Below are positions 8,974 to 17,811 of a stretch of 64,000 nt of DNA, one piece after another. The stretch lies in contig NZ_AP018721.1 of NCBI RefSeq assembly GCF_003967275.1, positions 62,001-126,000 of the forward strand, written 5' to 3'. Under the pieces are notes generated by a model. The model did not search any database. It was given only the letters and a program-made list of their open reading frames with translations, and was not told the origin of the DNA. The stretch comes from Sulfuritortus calidifontis. Its GTDB lineage: Bacteria > Pseudomonadota > Gammaproteobacteria > Burkholderiales > Thiobacillaceae. Numbering within the stretch: position 1 is the first letter of the stretch; each line of letters opens with the position of its first letter. A program made the translations under genes and the position numbers.

Positions 8974-9083
8974 CCCCCTCCCAGCCTCCCCCATAAATGG
9001 GGGAGGGGTCTGACGCTGGGGCGGGTTTGAGCCCCTCCCGGCCTCCCCTTTATGCCCTTTAGGGTGGGCTTGCGGGGGAGGGG
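8974..9083. repeat. GC-rich palindromic interspersed repeat
   Basis: Two inverted pairs of the CCCCTCCC / GGGAGGGG type separated by short spacers, between tRNA-Ala and the end of cusA. Related C/G-rich palindromes appear inside the helicase gene at 61828-61915 and 62627-62704, which suggests one dispersed family. There is no gene in this gap. Confidence 0.55.
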
Positions 9084-9084
9084 A

Positions 9085-12000
9085 TTATTTACCCAGGCCG
9101 CGGCCGACCCAGAGCAGGTAGGCGACCGGGATGACGAACATGGACAGCAGGGGGGCGGTGACCATGCCGCCGACCATGGGCGCGGCGATGCGCTGCATCA
9201 CCTCGCTGCCGGCGCCGCTGCCGAGCATGATCGGCAGCAGGCCGGCCATGATCACCGCCACGGTCATCGCCTTGGGCCGCACCCGCAGCACGGCGCCGGC
9301 CATGATGGCCTCGATCAGGTCGGCCCGGCTGTTGAGCCGGCCTGCCGCCCGCCGCTGGGCCACGGCGTGGTCGAGGTAGATCAGCATGACCACGCCGAAT
9401 TCGGCCGCGACCCCGGCCAGGGCGATGAAGCCGACGGCCACGGCCACCGACATGTTGAAGCCGAGCAGGTACAAGAGCCAGTAGCCGCCGATCAGGGCGA
9501 AGGGCAGGCTGGCCATGATCAAGAGCGGCTGCCAGAGGTTGCGGAAGGTGAGGTAGAGCAGGACGAAGATGATCACCAGGGTGAGCGGCACCACCAGCAA
9601 CAGCCGCGCCTCGGCACGTTCCAGGTATTCGAACTGGCCGGACCAGGCGATGGAATAGCCGGGCGGCAGCTTGACCTGTTCGGCCACGGCCTGCTGGGCG
9701 CGGCGGACATAGCTGCCGAGATCGGTGTCCTTGAGGTCGACATAGACCCAGCCGTTGGGCCGCGCGTTTTCGCTTTTCAGCATGGGCGGGCCGTCGGCGA
9801 TCTCCAGCCGTGCGATGGCCGAAAGCGGCACGTTGGCGCCCATGGCGGTGACGATGGGTAGCTGCCCCAGTTTTTCCAGGCTGTCGCGAAGCTCGCGCGG
9901 GAAGCGGATCTGCACCGGGTAGCGCTCCAGTCCTTCGACCGTCTCGGTCACGCGCTCGCCGCCGATGGCCATGGCGATCAGGTCCTGCACGTCGGTAATG
10001 TTGAGGCCGTAGCGGGCGGCCGCCTCGCGGTCGATCAAGACGTTGAGATAGCGGCCGGCGGAGACCCGCTCGGAGAAGGCGCTGGCGGTGCCCGGCAGCC
10101 GCTTGAGCACGGTCTCGACCTCGGTGCCGATGCGCTCGATCACCTTCAGGTCCGGCCCGGCGATCTTCACCCCGACTGGGCTCTTGATGCCGGTGGCCAG
10201 CATGTCCAGCCGGGTGCGGATGGGCTGGGTCCAGTAATTGGCGAAGCTGGGAATCTGCACCCGGCTATTCAACTCCGCGATGATCTTGTCCAGGGTCATG
10301 CCCGGCCGCCACTCGGACGGGTCCTTCAACTGGATGGTGGTCTCGATCATGGTCATCGGCGCCGGGTCGGTTGCGCTCTCGGCGCTGCCGACCTTGCCGA
10401 ACACGCTTTTCACCTCGGGCACGGTCTTCATCATCCGGTCCGACAACTGCAGGATCTCCGCCGCCTTGGCCGGCGCCAGGCCGGGCAGGGAGGTCGGCAT
10501 GTAGAGCAGGTCGCCCTCGTCCAGCGGCGGGATGAACTCGGCGCCGATGCGCAGGTAGGGGTAAGCGGTGAGCAGCAGCAGCCCCGCCGCGATGGCCAGC
10601 AGCGCCTTCGGCGCCGCAAGGGCGCGGGCGATCAGCGGCCGGTAGCCGTGGATCAGCCAGCGGTTGAGCGGGTTGGCCTCTTCCGGCCGAATGCGGCCGC
10701 GGATGAACCAGCCCATCAGCACCGGCACCAGGGTCACCGCCAGGCCGGCGGCGGCGGCCATGGCATAGGTCTTGGTGTAGGCCAGCGGTGCGAACAGCCG
10801 GCCTTCCTGCGCCTCCAGGGTGAACACCGGCAGGAAGCTGACGGTGATGATGAGCAGGCTGAAGAACAGGGCGGGGCCGACTTCGGCGGCGGCGCGGCCG
10901 GCCAGCTCGAAATACTCCGCCGAGCTCGGTTCCTGTCCGGGCCGTTCCTGGCGCCAGGCCTCCAGGTGCTTGTGCGCGTTCTCGATCATGACGATGGCGG
11001 CGTCGACCATGGCGCCGATGGCGATGGCGATGCCGCCGAGCGACATGATGTTGGCGTTGATGCCCTGGCTGCGCATGACGATGAAGGCGATGAGCACCCC
11101 CAGCGGCAGCGAGACGATGGCGACGAAGGACGAGCGCAGGTGAAAGAGGAAGGCCAGGCAGACCAGGGCGACCACGATGAATTCCTCGACCAGCTTGTGC
11201 GACAGGGTCTTAACCGAGCGTTCGATCAGCGCCGAGCGGTCGTAGACCGGCACGATCTCCACGCCCTCGGGCAGGCCTTTTTTCAGGGTCTCCAGCTTGG
11301 CCTTCACCGACTCGATGGTGGTCATGGCGTTGGCGCCGTAGCGCATGACGATGACGCCGCCGACCACCTCGCCCTGGCCGTCGAGTTCGGCCACGCCGCG
11401 GCGCATCTCGGGTCCGAGCTGGATGCGGGCGACGTCGCGCAGGAACACCGGGGTGCCGGCCTCGCCCAGCTTGACCGGGATCTTCTCGAAGTCGGCGACC
11501 GATTGCAGATAGCCGCTGGCGCGCACCATGTATTCCGCCTCGGCCAGCTCGACGATGGAGCCGCCGGTCTCGCGGTTGGCCTGCTGCACCGCGCTCATTA
11601 CCTGGCCGAGCGGGATGCCGAGGGCGCGCAGACGGTCGGGGTCGATCAGGATTTGATACTGCTTGACCATGCCGCCGATGGTGGCCACCTCGGAAACGTT
11701 GGGCAGGGCCTGCAGCTCGTACTTGAGGAACCAATCCTGGATCGAGCGCAGTTGCGCCAGGTCGTGCTTGCCGCTCTTGTCGACCAGGGCGTATTCGTAG
11801 ATCCAGCCGACCCCGGTGGCGTCCGGCCCGATCGCCGGCCGCACGCCCTCGGGCAGGCGCTGCGCCGCGGTGTTCAGGTATTCCAGCACCCGCGAGCGCG
11901 CCCAGTAGAGGTCGGTCTTGTCGTCGAACAGGATGTAGACGTAGGAGTCGCCGAACAGGGAATAGCCGCGCACGGCCTTGGCCCCCGGCACCGAGAGCAT

Positions 12001-12216
12001 GGTGGTGGTGAGCGGATAGGTCACCTGGTCCTCGACCACCTGCGGCGCCTGGCCGGGATAGGAGGCGCGGACGATGACCTGCACGTCGGACAGATCGGGC
12101 AGGGCATCGAGCGGCGTTTTCAGCACCGCGACCACGCCGGCCGCGCTGGCGATCAGGGTGGCGAGCAGAACCAGAAAGCGGTTGGCGATGGACCAGTGGA
12201 TGAGCCGGGCGATCAT
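9085..12216 (-). CDS. cusA: CusA-type heavy-metal RND efflux pump, inner-membrane subunit
   Basis: 1043 residues, full length for the HME-RND family. It starts [14 protein letters not shown] and has 12 predicted membrane segments and the transmembrane-4 charged motif region ([20 protein letters not shown]). The periplasmic stretch [18 protein letters not shown] is characteristic of the Cu(I)/Ag(I) branch, where conserved Met residues pass the metal through the pump. It works with the membrane-fusion protein (cusB) and outer-membrane channel (cusC) to export metal from the periplasm. The start overlaps the cusB stop by 4 bases, so it was co-transcribed with cusB. The prophage in cusB now separates it from the operon promoter by 33 kb, which probably makes its expression low or phage-dependent. 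Confidence 0.95.
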   Translation of the reverse strand: MIARLIHWSIANRFLVLLATLIASAAGVVAVLKTPLDALPDLSDVQVIVRASYPGQAPQVVEDQVTYPLTTTMLSVPGAKAVRGYSLFGDSYVYILFDDKTDLYWARSRVLEYLNTAAQRLPEGVRPAIGPDATGVGWIYEYALVDKSGKHDLAQLRSIQDWFLKYELQALPNVSEVATIGGMVKQYQILIDPDRLRALGIPLGQVMSAVQQANRETGGSIVELAEAEYMVRASGYLQSVADFEKIPVKLGEAGTPVFLRDVARIQLGPEMRRGVAELDGQGEVVGGVIVMRYGANAMTTIESVKAKLETLKKGLPEGVEIVPVYDRSALIERSVKTLSHKLVEEFIVVALVCLAFLFHLRSSFVAIVSLPLGVLIAFIVMRSQGINANIMSLGGIAIAIGAMVDAAIVMIENAHKHLEAWRQERPGQEPSSAEYFELAGRAAAEVGPALFFSLLIITVSFLPVFTLEAQEGRLFAPLAYTKTYAMAAAAGLAVTLVPVLMGWFIRGRIRPEEANPLNRWLIHGYRPLIARALAAPKALLAIAAGLLLLTAYPYLRIGAEFIPPLDEGDLLYMPTSLPGLAPAKAAEILQLSDRMMKTVPEVKSVFGKVGSAESATDPAPMTMIETTIQLKDPSEWRPGMTLDKIIAELNSRVQIPSFANYWTQPIRTRLDMLATGIKSPVGVKIAGPDLKVIERIGTEVETVLKRLPGTASAFSERVSAGRYLNVLIDREAAARYGLNITDVQDLIAMAIGGERVTETVEGLERYPVQIRFPRELRDSLEKLGQLPIVTAMGANVPLSAIARLEIADGPPMLKSENARPNGWVYVDLKDTDLGSYVRRAQQAVAEQVKLPPGYSIAWSGQFEYLERAEARLLLVVPLTLVIIFVLLYLTFRNLWQPLLIMASLPFALIGGYWLLYLLGFNMSVAVAVGFIALAGVAAEFGVVMLIYLDHAVAQRRAAGRLNSRADLIEAIMAGAVLRVRPKAMTVAVIMAGLLPIMLGSGAGSEVMQRIAAPMVGGMVTAPLLSMFVIPVAYLLWVGRGLGK

Positions 12217-12841
12217 TTGCCGCCTCCTTTAGCCGGGCGGATGGCGACCACGACGAAGCCCTCGCCCTCGCGCACCAGGTCGAAGTCGACGCGCTGGCCG
12301 GGCTTGAGGCCCTGCAATATTTTCGCGTCGCGCACCGCGAAGCCCATGGTCATGGCCGGCCACTTCAGCGCGGGGATGGGCTCGTGGGTCATCTCCAACT
12401 CGCCGGTCTTGGCATCGACCTGCTCGATCCGCCCGCGGCCGGTGTAGACCTCGGCGCCTTTCGCCTGCGGCTCGGCTGCATTCGCCTGCGGCGCGCCTAG
12501 CCGGGCCAGCGCGCCCCTGAGGTTGGCCTCGGACTCGATCAGGAACTGGCCGGAGGTCACCACCTGCTCGCCGCCCGATAGCCCGGCCAGGATGGCGGTC
12601 TTGCCTTCGCTTTCCATGCCGGTCTTGACCGCGACCGGGGCGTAGCGGCCTTCGCCCTGCGCCACCAGGACCAGGGCGCGCTGTCCGGTCTGGATCACCG
12701 CCTCGGTCGGCACCAGCACCGCTTCTTCGCCCTTGCCGCCGAACACGGTGACGTTGGCGTACATGCCCGGCTTGAGCCGGAGGCCGGGGTTGTCCAGCAC
12801 GATGCGCAGGCTGTGGGTGCGGGTCTGCGGATTGACCGCGG
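12213..12841 (-). pseudogene. cusB: cusB C-terminal fragment (gene split by prophage)
   Basis: C-terminal part of a CusB-type periplasmic adaptor. The reading frame begins inside the gene (VNPQTRTHSLRIVLDNPGLRL, the beta-barrel region), followed by the membrane-proximal domain and a fused CusF-like metallochaperone domain at the end. The CusF part has the metal-site signature (LKWPAMTMGFAV: Trp and Met residues). The N-terminal part is at 45653-46524. Joining them across the prophage with one copy of GCGG gives a continuous frame (...YVYPA/VNPQT...). Without excision this fragment has no start codon or ribosome site of its own, so it is non-functional in the lysogen. Confidence 0.95.
12838..12841. 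repeat. Target-site duplication, left copy (GCGG)
   Basis: GCGG adjoins the left prophage end and is repeated at 45653-45656 next to the right end. The cusB frame is restored only if one copy is removed with the 32,811 bases between. Four bases are seen, whereas Mu itself makes 5. Confidence 0.75.
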
Positions 12842-12854
12842 TAGGGATGAAAAG

Positions 12855-12886
12855 ATTTGATGCGACAAGGTTGATGAGACAAAAGG
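12855..12886 (+). repeat. Left-end transposase-site-like repeats
   Basis: Two tandem inward-facing motifs next to the left end: ATTTGATGCGACAA (12855-12868) and GTTGATGAGACAAAA (from 12870). The same core (TTTG/TTGn2GmGAC) occurs in inverse orientation three times at the right end. Paired inverted multi-copy sites at both termini are what a MuA-like transposase needs for transpososome assembly; the binding is inferred. Confidence 0.65.
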
Positions 12887-13007
12887 TCGCGGGAATCGGC
12901 GGGAAGAAGCGGGAAATTGCGATAAATCAATGCGTTAGCCACGTTATCCACAGATCGGGCGGCGTGCTCGTATTGCGTGCGACGAAAAACGCACGATGAA
13001 TGGTGTA

Positions 13008-13430
13008 TCAGGCGGATTTTTTGAGGCGCTCGACCTCGGCGCGGAGGTCGGCTAGCGCCCGGCGCAGCTCGGCCGCCTCTGCCGCCGAGCGAGCGCGCGC
13101 GAAAACATCATCGAGGAAGGCAGCGGCCTCCTGGTCTGGCATATCGGCCAGCAGGAGGCCTATTTTTTCGAGGCGGCGGGCGTAGGGGACGGCGGAAAAG
13201 TCTTGTTCTGGCGCGGGTTTACGCGCTTTCTGGCCGCGCCCGGTGGCCAGCCAGTCCAACGAGACGCCAGCAGCGTCGGCGATGCGGGCGAGCTTGTCGT
13301 AGACAGGCTTTTTACCGTCCAGGTAAGAGCGGATGGTCGCCTCAGGCAACCCAACCTTACGCGCGAATGCAGAGACTGTCTCGTCTCCGATGCACTCGCG
13401 CAGGCGCTTGGCTAGTGTGTCCGATTCCAT
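13008..13430 (-). CDS. CI/C-type prophage repressor
   Basis: 140 residues from the ATG at 13430 (MESDTLAKRLRE). The frame is open further upstream, but that extension is only translated operator repeats, so the shorter start is preferred. A helix-turn-helix of the XRE/CI type spans about residues 12-65 (VSAFARKVGLPEATIRSYLDG, then ARIADAAGVSLDWLATG). The C-terminal 50 residues are a charged coiled coil (AAELRRALADLRAEVERL) suited to oligomerisation. It is transcribed away from the early genes, with its operator/promoter region at 13431-13561. It has no peptidase domain, so induction would not be by self-cleavage like lambda CI; the C4/antirepressor module at 28 kb is a candidate inducer. Confidence 0.85.
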   Translation of the reverse strand: MESDTLAKRLRECIGDETVSAFARKVGLPEATIRSYLDGKKPVYDKLARIADAAGVSLDWLATGRGQKARKPAPEQDFSAVPYARRLEKIGLLLADMPDQEAAAFLDDVFARARSAAEAAELRRALADLRAEVERLKKSA

Positions 13431-13447
13431 GTTCCCATGCCTCACGA

Positions 13448-13509
13448 ATCGGACGCGCGAATCGGACATCGGACGCGCGAATCGGACGTGAATCGGACAC
13501 GAATCGGAC
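13448..13509. promoter_or_regulatory. Six-copy ATCGGAC iteron operator
   Basis: ATCGGAC occurs at 13448, 13461, 13468, 13481, 13492 and 13503, mostly as CGAATCGGAC, with spacings of 13, 7, 13, 11 and 11 bases. One inverted GTCCGAT lies at the repressor start (near 13419). The array fills the gap between the divergent repressor and early promoter and is the obvious repressor-binding region, on near-helical phasing. Confidence 0.7.
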
Positions 13510-13523
13510 AAAGAAAAACTTCG

Positions 13524-13561
13524 CAACAAGTTGTTGACATCGTATCCTCTTGCGTTATACT
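13524..13561 (+). promoter_or_regulatory. Early promoter with overlapping palindromic operator
   Basis: TTGACA (13534-13539), a 16-base spacer, and TATACT (13556-13561): a near-consensus sigma-70 promoter facing the early genes. The palindrome CAACAAGTTGTTG (13524-13536) overlaps the -35 box, so a bound protein would block polymerase. Predicted transcription start is about 13568. Confidence 0.8.
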
Positions 13562-13588
13562 CTCGCCATGCGTTACGAGGATAGCATC

Positions 13589-13816
13589 ATGAAACGAGAG
13601 CGTGAACTTGGTGACGCCACAACGGTGCGTGGCAAGCTGGCGCTGGCCGGGTACCGGTCGGTGGCGGAGTGGGCCATCAAGCATGGCATCAAGCCGGTGA
13701 CGGCGCGGCGGGTGATCTACGACTGGGCGCAGCGCGCCGACCGCGAGCCGCACGGCGGCATCGCGCGGCAGGTGATGAAGATGCTGCGCGAGACGCTTGA
13801 AGGGGGGGCGCGATGA
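13589..13816 (+). CDS. Small early DNA-binding protein (Ner-like position)
   Basis: 75 residues from the ATG at 13589, chosen because GAGG lies 8 bases upstream; an ATG at 13568 would coincide with the predicted transcript start. The centre (YRSVAEWAIKHGIKPVTARRVIYDWA) reads as a helix-turn-helix. It is the first gene of the early operon and occupies the position of Mu ner, a negative regulator of early transcription. The sequence is not clearly Ner itself. It overlaps the next gene by 4 bases (ATGA). Confidence 0.55.
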   Translation: MKRERELGDATTVRGKLALAGYRSVAEWAIKHGIKPVTARRVIYDWAQRADREPHGGIARQVMKMLRETLEGGAR

Positions 13817-14079
13817 GCGAGCGGCAGTGGCGGATTGGGTGGGAGGACGGCTACGACGCCATGTGCAAGAAGCTCGACGGATTCAGCTACATGGTGCCCG
13901 GCATCGACAAGTCTGACGACTACCTGGAGGGATTTTGCTGCGGCATGGAGTATGCCTTCTGGTGGCATGAAGGATGGGACGATGGATGCGACGGGCAGCG
14001 CGTGCGGCGCTGCGTGCCGGAAGCCTTCGTTGATGCGTACTGGCACGGCTATCGAAGCGCCAGGAATGGGAGATCGTGA
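13813..14079 (+). CDS. Early hypothetical protein
   Basis: 88 residues, rich in Trp, Tyr, Asp and Gly with several Cys residues (LEGFCCGMEYAFWWHEGWDD). I recognise no domain. It is translationally coupled on both sides by ATGA overlaps with the regulator before and the transposase after, so it belongs to the early transposition operon. Confidence 0.6.
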   Translation: MSERQWRIGWEDGYDAMCKKLDGFSYMVPGIDKSDDYLEGFCCGMEYAFWWHEGWDDGCDGQRVRRCVPEAFVDAYWHGYRSARNGRS

Positions 14080-16742
14080 TGGAAGTGTGGCTCACCCCGC
14101 AGCAGATTGCCGAGATGCGGCTGGCTGGCATGCCGACGACGGATCGCCGCGTGCGCACATGGGCCGAAAAAAATTTAGCCAAGAGTCGCAACAGGTTGCG
14201 AGGCAAAGGCATCGAAATCCTGCTGGACAGCCTGCCGGTGGAGGCTCAGCGGGATTACTACGCGCGGTTTGCGGCGCGGATGACAGAGGAGAACACCCAT
14301 GAAAGTCAACCCCATGAAGCCCGTCTCGCGGGTGATGTGCGGGCCGGTGCTGGTGGCGTCGATCGTGCGCACGGGCAACGGCCGGCCTGGATCGCCGGTG
14401 CGGTGGATGCCGTACTGGTCGCAGATCGCGGAGCGGCTGGGGGCGCCGGTGCCGCCGCCGAGGTTTTCGAGCCGTCACGAGGCGGAGGCCGTGGCGATGC
14501 TGTGGGCGAATGCGCGCCTAGCGCACGCGGCGCGCGTGGAGCGGGAGCGGTGACGGCTCCCGCTACGCCAAATGTAGCTGTTGCTACGCCAGATGTAGCG
14601 CCTTCTGTCGTTCTGCCCGCCCCCGGCGGTGAGCCCATCCCGGCGGGGCGGTGCCCTCTCCCCGCTGAAACCAGCCCGGCGGCCACCGGCGCGGGTGGGC
14701 TCACCGGCGGGGGTGGCGCTGGATGCGCCTTCGTGCCGGGCGGTGGCACCGCCGCGCCGGCAGGGTACCCGATGGCAGCCGCTGCGACGGCGGCGGCGAA
14801 CGCGGGCAACGGGCCGCTAACCCGTAGGGCCGGTTCGATTCCGGCTACCCCCACCACCATTGCAAAACCGACCGAACCCGACGCCGACGCGCTCCTGATC
14901 GGCCAGATCGTTGGCGCTGGCGTGCGGGATGATGATTTTGAGCGGGTATTACGCGCTCGCGACATGTTTTTACTGCTCAAGCCTCTGCTCGACCTGCCCG
15001 AGCGGCATAAGGGCCGCCGGGCGATGGCCGAGAGCATCGCGCAGTCTCTTGATAGAAGTGTTGCGCAGGTGTATCGGCTGGCCGAGATCGCCCGCGATGG
15101 CGGCGTGGCCGCGCTGGCGCGCCTGGGGCAGCGGCGCGACCGTGGGCAGGCGCGGCGGTTGATTTCGGGGCCGTGGCTGGCTTGGGCGCAGGATGCGGCG
15201 GCGCAGTGGGCGGCAGAGGATGTGCCGACGCTGGCCACGCGCATGCGCGATGCGGTGCGCATGGCCTGGGTGGGCGGCGCGCCGAGTGACCGGCAGTGCT
15301 GGCTGAAAGCGACGGCGAAGGTGGCGCGCGATTTGATGGAGCTGGGCGCGCCGCGCGCGGTGTGCGCCAGCCTGCTTTCTGTGCCCTGCCCGCGCCGGTA
15401 TGTGGGGGCCGAGGGGCAGCATTTCCGGGTGGCGGGCCGTTCGCTGCGCGACGGAAAAGCCATTTACGACCGGCACCTGACGCCGGTCAAGCGCACGGCG
15501 GCTGGGCTGATGCCGGGCGAGCTGGTGTGCGGCGACATCACGCCGTTGGACATCCCGGTGTTGCGCGAGGACGGCAGCACGGCGTATGCGCGCCTCGTCG
15601 CCTGGCACGATGTCGCGACCAACTGGTTGTGGCTTGACGCGGTGCTACTGGACAAGGGCCAGGGCATCCGCCGCGAGCACGTGGCGGCGAGCTACGCACG
15701 CATGTGCGAGCGGGCGCCGTTTGGCGCGCCGCGCAGGCTGTATCTGGACAACGGCAGCGAATACCAGTGGGACGAGATGCTGGTGGCCTGCAAGCGGCTG
15801 GCGGACTTGACCGGGCAGCAGTTCGCCTTCGAGGAGGCGGCGACCACGGCGGCGGATCGGCAGGTGGTGCGCTCGATCCCATTCAGGCCGCGCGCCAAGC
15901 GCATCGAGGGGCTGTTCGGGAACCTCACGGACTGGCTCGGCTGGTGGTTTGGTTATGTGGGCGGCAACCGAATCACGAAGAAGGTGGCAACGCTCGGCAA
16001 GGGCGTGCAGCCCGCCGCGTTCGAGGCGGTGAAAGACTGGCTGAACCGGACGCTGGCGGATTATCACGTCACGCCGCAGCCGGGCGCCGAGCACATGGGC
16101 GGCCTGAGCCCGCAGCAGAAGCTGACACAAGCGCTGGAGAGCGGCTGGCGGCCGTGGAAGATCGACAGGCTGACGCTGGCGCTGGCCTTTGCCGACTACG
16201 AGGTGCGGCGCGTCAACCGCGGCACGGTCTCGGTGGATGGAGTGACCTACAGCGGCGACTGCCTGATGGCCATCGAAGGCCGCGTGACGGTGGCGGTGCC
16301 GCGCATCCTGAATGAAACCGGGGCCTACATCCTGGACGCGCAGGGCCGCCGCATCCTGGGCTGGGTTGAGCCGGAGAAGACCTACGGCATCACCGACCCG
16401 GCTGGCGCGAAGGAAGCCGCGCGCAGGCGGCAGGCGCTGAATGTGCTGCTGGCCGAGCGCATCGAGCAGGCGGGCGGGCCGCTCAACGAGGCGGCTCTGG
16501 CCGGCACACGGGCCGAGCTGCTCGGATTGGATGCGACGCTCGACCAGGCCGAGGCCGCCGCGCAGTGGGTGCAGCCCAGCGCGGAAGTGCTGCAACTGCA
16601 CGAAGGCATCAAGGCCGCGCGGGCGCGGCAGATCGAGGAGATCAACCGGCGCATGGAGGTGCGCATGACGGCGGAAAAACTCAATCGCCTGGGCGTGGAG
16701 GACGACGAGGAAACGCGGCTTGCGCGTGAGATGGGGCTTTGA
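14076..16742 (+). CDS. MuA-like DDE transposase with an in-frame N-terminal insertion
   Basis: 888 residues; MuA has 663. The N-terminus (about residues 1-70: VWLTPQQIAEMRLAGMPTTDRRVRTW) is a Mu-type DNA-binding winged helix. The catalytic domain has D487 (GDITPLD), D558 (LYLDNGSEY) and E611 (RIEGLFGN). Their spacings of 71 and 53 are close to MuA (67 and 56), but D487 lies about 218 residues later than MuA D269. The excess falls in residues 75-262, a Gly/Ala/Pro-rich low-complexity stretch whose DNA carries a separate small reading frame, twin hairpins and a tRNA-like 3' half. The protein would bind the ends and join them to target DNA with the MuB-like ATPase downstream. An internal start at 14772 is a possible alternative. 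Confidence 0.9.
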   Translation: MMEVWLTPQQIAEMRLAGMPTTDRRVRTWAEKNLAKSRNRLRGKGIEILLDSLPVEAQRDYYARFAARMTEENTHESQPHEARLAGDVRAGAGGVDRAHGQRPAWIAGAVDAVLVADRGAAGGAGAAAEVFEPSRGGGRGDAVGECAPSARGARGAGAVTAPATPNVAVATPDVAPSVVLPAPGGEPIPAGRCPLPAETSPAATGAGGLTGGGGAGCAFVPGGGTAAPAGYPMAAAATAAANAGNGPLTRRAGSIPATPTTIAKPTEPDADALLIGQIVGAGVRDDDFERVLRARDMFLLLKPLLDLPERHKGRRAMAESIAQSLDRSVAQVYRLAEIARDGGVAALARLGQRRDRGQARRLISGPWLAWAQDAAAQWAAEDVPTLATRMRDAVRMAWVGGAPSDRQCWLKATAKVARDLMELGAPRAVCASLLSVPCPRRYVGAEGQHFRVAGRSLRDGKAIYDRHLTPVKRTAAGLMPGELVCGDITPLDIPVLREDGSTAYARLVAWHDVATNWLWLDAVLLDKGQGIRREHVAASYARMCERAPFGAPRRLYLDNGSEYQWDEMLVACKRLADLTGQQFAFEEAATTAADRQVVRSIPFRPRAKRIEGLFGNLTDWLGWWFGYVGGNRITKKVATLGKGVQPAAFEAVKDWLNRTLADYHVTPQPGAEHMGGLSPQQKLTQALESGWRPWKIDRLTLALAFADYEVRRVNRGTVSVDGVTYSGDCLMAIEGRVTVAVPRILNETGAYILDAQGRRILGWVEPEKTYGITDPAGAKEAARRRQALNVLLAERIEQAGGPLNEAALAGTRAELLGLDATLDQAEAAAQWVQPSAEVLQLHEGIKAARARQIEEINRRMEVRMTAEKLNRLGVEDDEETRLAREMGL
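14299..14553 (+). CDS. Possible small protein overlapping the transposase in another frame
   Basis: 84 residues (MKVNPMKPVSRVMCGPVLVA...) starting 7 bases after GAGGAG, a better ribosome site than most genes here have. It ends at TGA 14551-14553. Its composition (Trp, Met, Tyr, Phe spread; Arg/Pro-rich) is more protein-like than the low-complexity translation of the transposase frame over the same bases. It could be a separate gene inserted in the transposase, or a chance frame. No family recognised. Confidence 0.4.
   Translation: MKVNPMKPVSRVMCGPVLVASIVRTGNGRPGSPVRWMPYWSQIAERLGAPVPPPRFSSRHEAEAVAMLWANARLAHAARVERER
14562..14599 (+). repeat. Twin tandem hairpins
   Basis: GCTACGCCAAATGTAGC and GCTACGCCAGATGTAGC, two 17-base direct repeats each forming a 5-bp stem with a 7-base loop, separated by TGTT. 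They follow directly after the stop of the 84-residue frame and lie inside the transposase reading frame. Confidence 0.6.
14809..14856 (+). other. tRNA-like 3' half (anticodon arm, T-arm, acceptor strand, CCA)
   Basis: ACGGG/CCCGT stem with a 7-base loop CCGCTAA (position-equivalent anticodon GCT), a 3-base variable region, then GCCGG-TTCGATT-CCGGC, a canonical T-arm. This is followed by TACCCCC, A and CCA. No matching D-arm and 5' acceptor strand occur at normal distance, so it is a remnant rather than a complete tRNA. It is translated in frame within the transposase as RRAGSIPATPTT, a familiar by-product of reading through tRNA ends. Confidence 0.55.
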
Positions 16743-16811
16743 AGAGGTGGCCGCCCGGCGGCAACCGGGCGGCTGGTGTGAAACGGCAAACGACAAGGAG
16801 CAGATCGCATT

Positions 16812-17537
16812 ATGGCAAAAAACAAGGAAATCCGCGACACCAAGGTTGTGAGGGAGGCGCTTGCGCTGGCCCAGCTGGTGCTCGCCGAGGACAACCCAAT
16901 CGGCGAGATCACCGGGGCGGCGGGCACAGGCAAGACGATGGCGGGTCGCGCCATCGTGGACAAGCACGGGGCGCTGCGCATAGCCGCGTGGGACGGCATG
17001 ACGCGCCACCAGCTGCTGCGCGAGGTGGCGCTGCTGGCGGGCATCGAGGGCGCGGGCGCGGCGGACAAGCTCCTGCGCCGGGGCGAGGACGCAGAGCGGC
17101 TCTTGCTGGTGGTCGATGAGGCCAACAAGTGCAGCTGGCGCGTTCTGGAGACCCTGCGGTATCTGGCGGATGAGTGCGCCATCGCTGTGATCCTGATCGG
17201 CACGGAGCTGTATTCCCGCAAGTTCAGCGAGGCGAGAACGCGCCCGCTGCTGCTGCAACTGGGCTCCAGGATCGGAGCCAAGCGTGTGAGCACGCGCCAC
17301 CTCGACCGCGCAGAGACATACGCACACGTGATCCGGCCCATCTTCGGCGACGTGGCTGACAAGGACGTGATCACGCAGTTCTGGACGCTTTGCCGCAAGG
17401 GCAACTACCGCGAGGCGGTGGAGCTGGCCGGCGAGTGCCAGCGGATCATGGCCAGCAACGGCATTCAGTCACTCACGCCTGCGGTGCTCGAGCTGGCGGG
17501 CAAGTGGATGGCCAACCGGCATGCCGTGGAGGGCTGA
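16812..17537 (+). CDS. MuB-like AAA ATPase (transposition target selection)
   Basis: 241 residues from the ATG at 16812 with an upstream AAGGAG. Walker A is GAAGTGKT (about residues 37-44) and Walker B is LLLVVDEAN (about 97-105). A sensor-like region follows (AVILIGTELYSR). MuB-type ATPases bind target DNA, deliver it to the transposase and mediate target immunity. Mu MuB has 312 residues; this one is shorter and lacks a long N-terminal helix-turn-helix extension, like the B proteins of other transposable phages. Its stop overlaps the next start (TGATG). Confidence 0.88.
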   Translation: MAKNKEIRDTKVVREALALAQLVLAEDNPIGEITGAAGTGKTMAGRAIVDKHGALRIAAWDGMTRHQLLREVALLAGIEGAGAADKLLRRGEDAERLLLVVDEANKCSWRVLETLRYLADECAIAVILIGTELYSRKFSEARTRPLLLQLGSRIGAKRVSTRHLDRAETYAHVIRPIFGDVADKDVITQFWTLCRKGNYREAVELAGECQRIMASNGIQSLTPAVLELAGKWMANRHAVEG

Positions 17538-17770
17538 TGGTGCAGCATCTTGTGAGCCGCGCGGAGGCCGCGCGCATCCTGGGCGTTTCGGACGCTGCGG
17601 TGGGGCGCATCCGCGCAGGAAGCTACCCGGATGGGGAACTCGCCGAGCGCTACCGGCTGCTGGTGGCGGTGGTGGAACGGGCGGCGAGAAGCCCGGAGGC
17701 GACGGCGATCTGCCGCGCCTGCCCGCGCGAGGACTGCGCGGGCTGCCGGATTGCTGAACTGAACGTTTGA
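17537..17770 (+). CDS. Small helix-turn-helix protein with Cys-rich C-terminus
   Basis: 77 residues. The first half (SRAEAARILGVSDAAVGRIRAGSYP) is a helix-turn-helix. The second half has CRACPREDCAGC, a compact Cys cluster that could bind zinc. It is translationally coupled to the MuB-like gene by a TGATG overlap. This looks like a regulatory protein of the early operon; exact role unknown. Confidence 0.6.
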   Translation: MVQHLVSRAEAARILGVSDAAVGRIRAGSYPDGELAERYRLLVAVVERAARSPEATAICRACPREDCAGCRIAELNV

Positions 17771-17811
17771 GGGTATGGCCGCCTGGCCGGGCGGCGGACA
17801 AGGAGATTGAT

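Noticed and set aside
10648-12447. Plus-strand frame of 599 codons
   Set aside because: Antisense to cusA; low-complexity His/Gln/Asp-rich composition typical of high-GC shadows.
14709-14856. Complete tRNA with an enlarged D region
   Set aside because: GGGGGTG at 14709 can pair with the acceptor strand, but the 145-base span and lack of a D-arm do not fit a tRNA.
15645-17327. Minus-strand frame of 560 codons
   Set aside because: Lies over the conserved DDE and ATPase domains of the transposition genes, with no recognisable domain itself.
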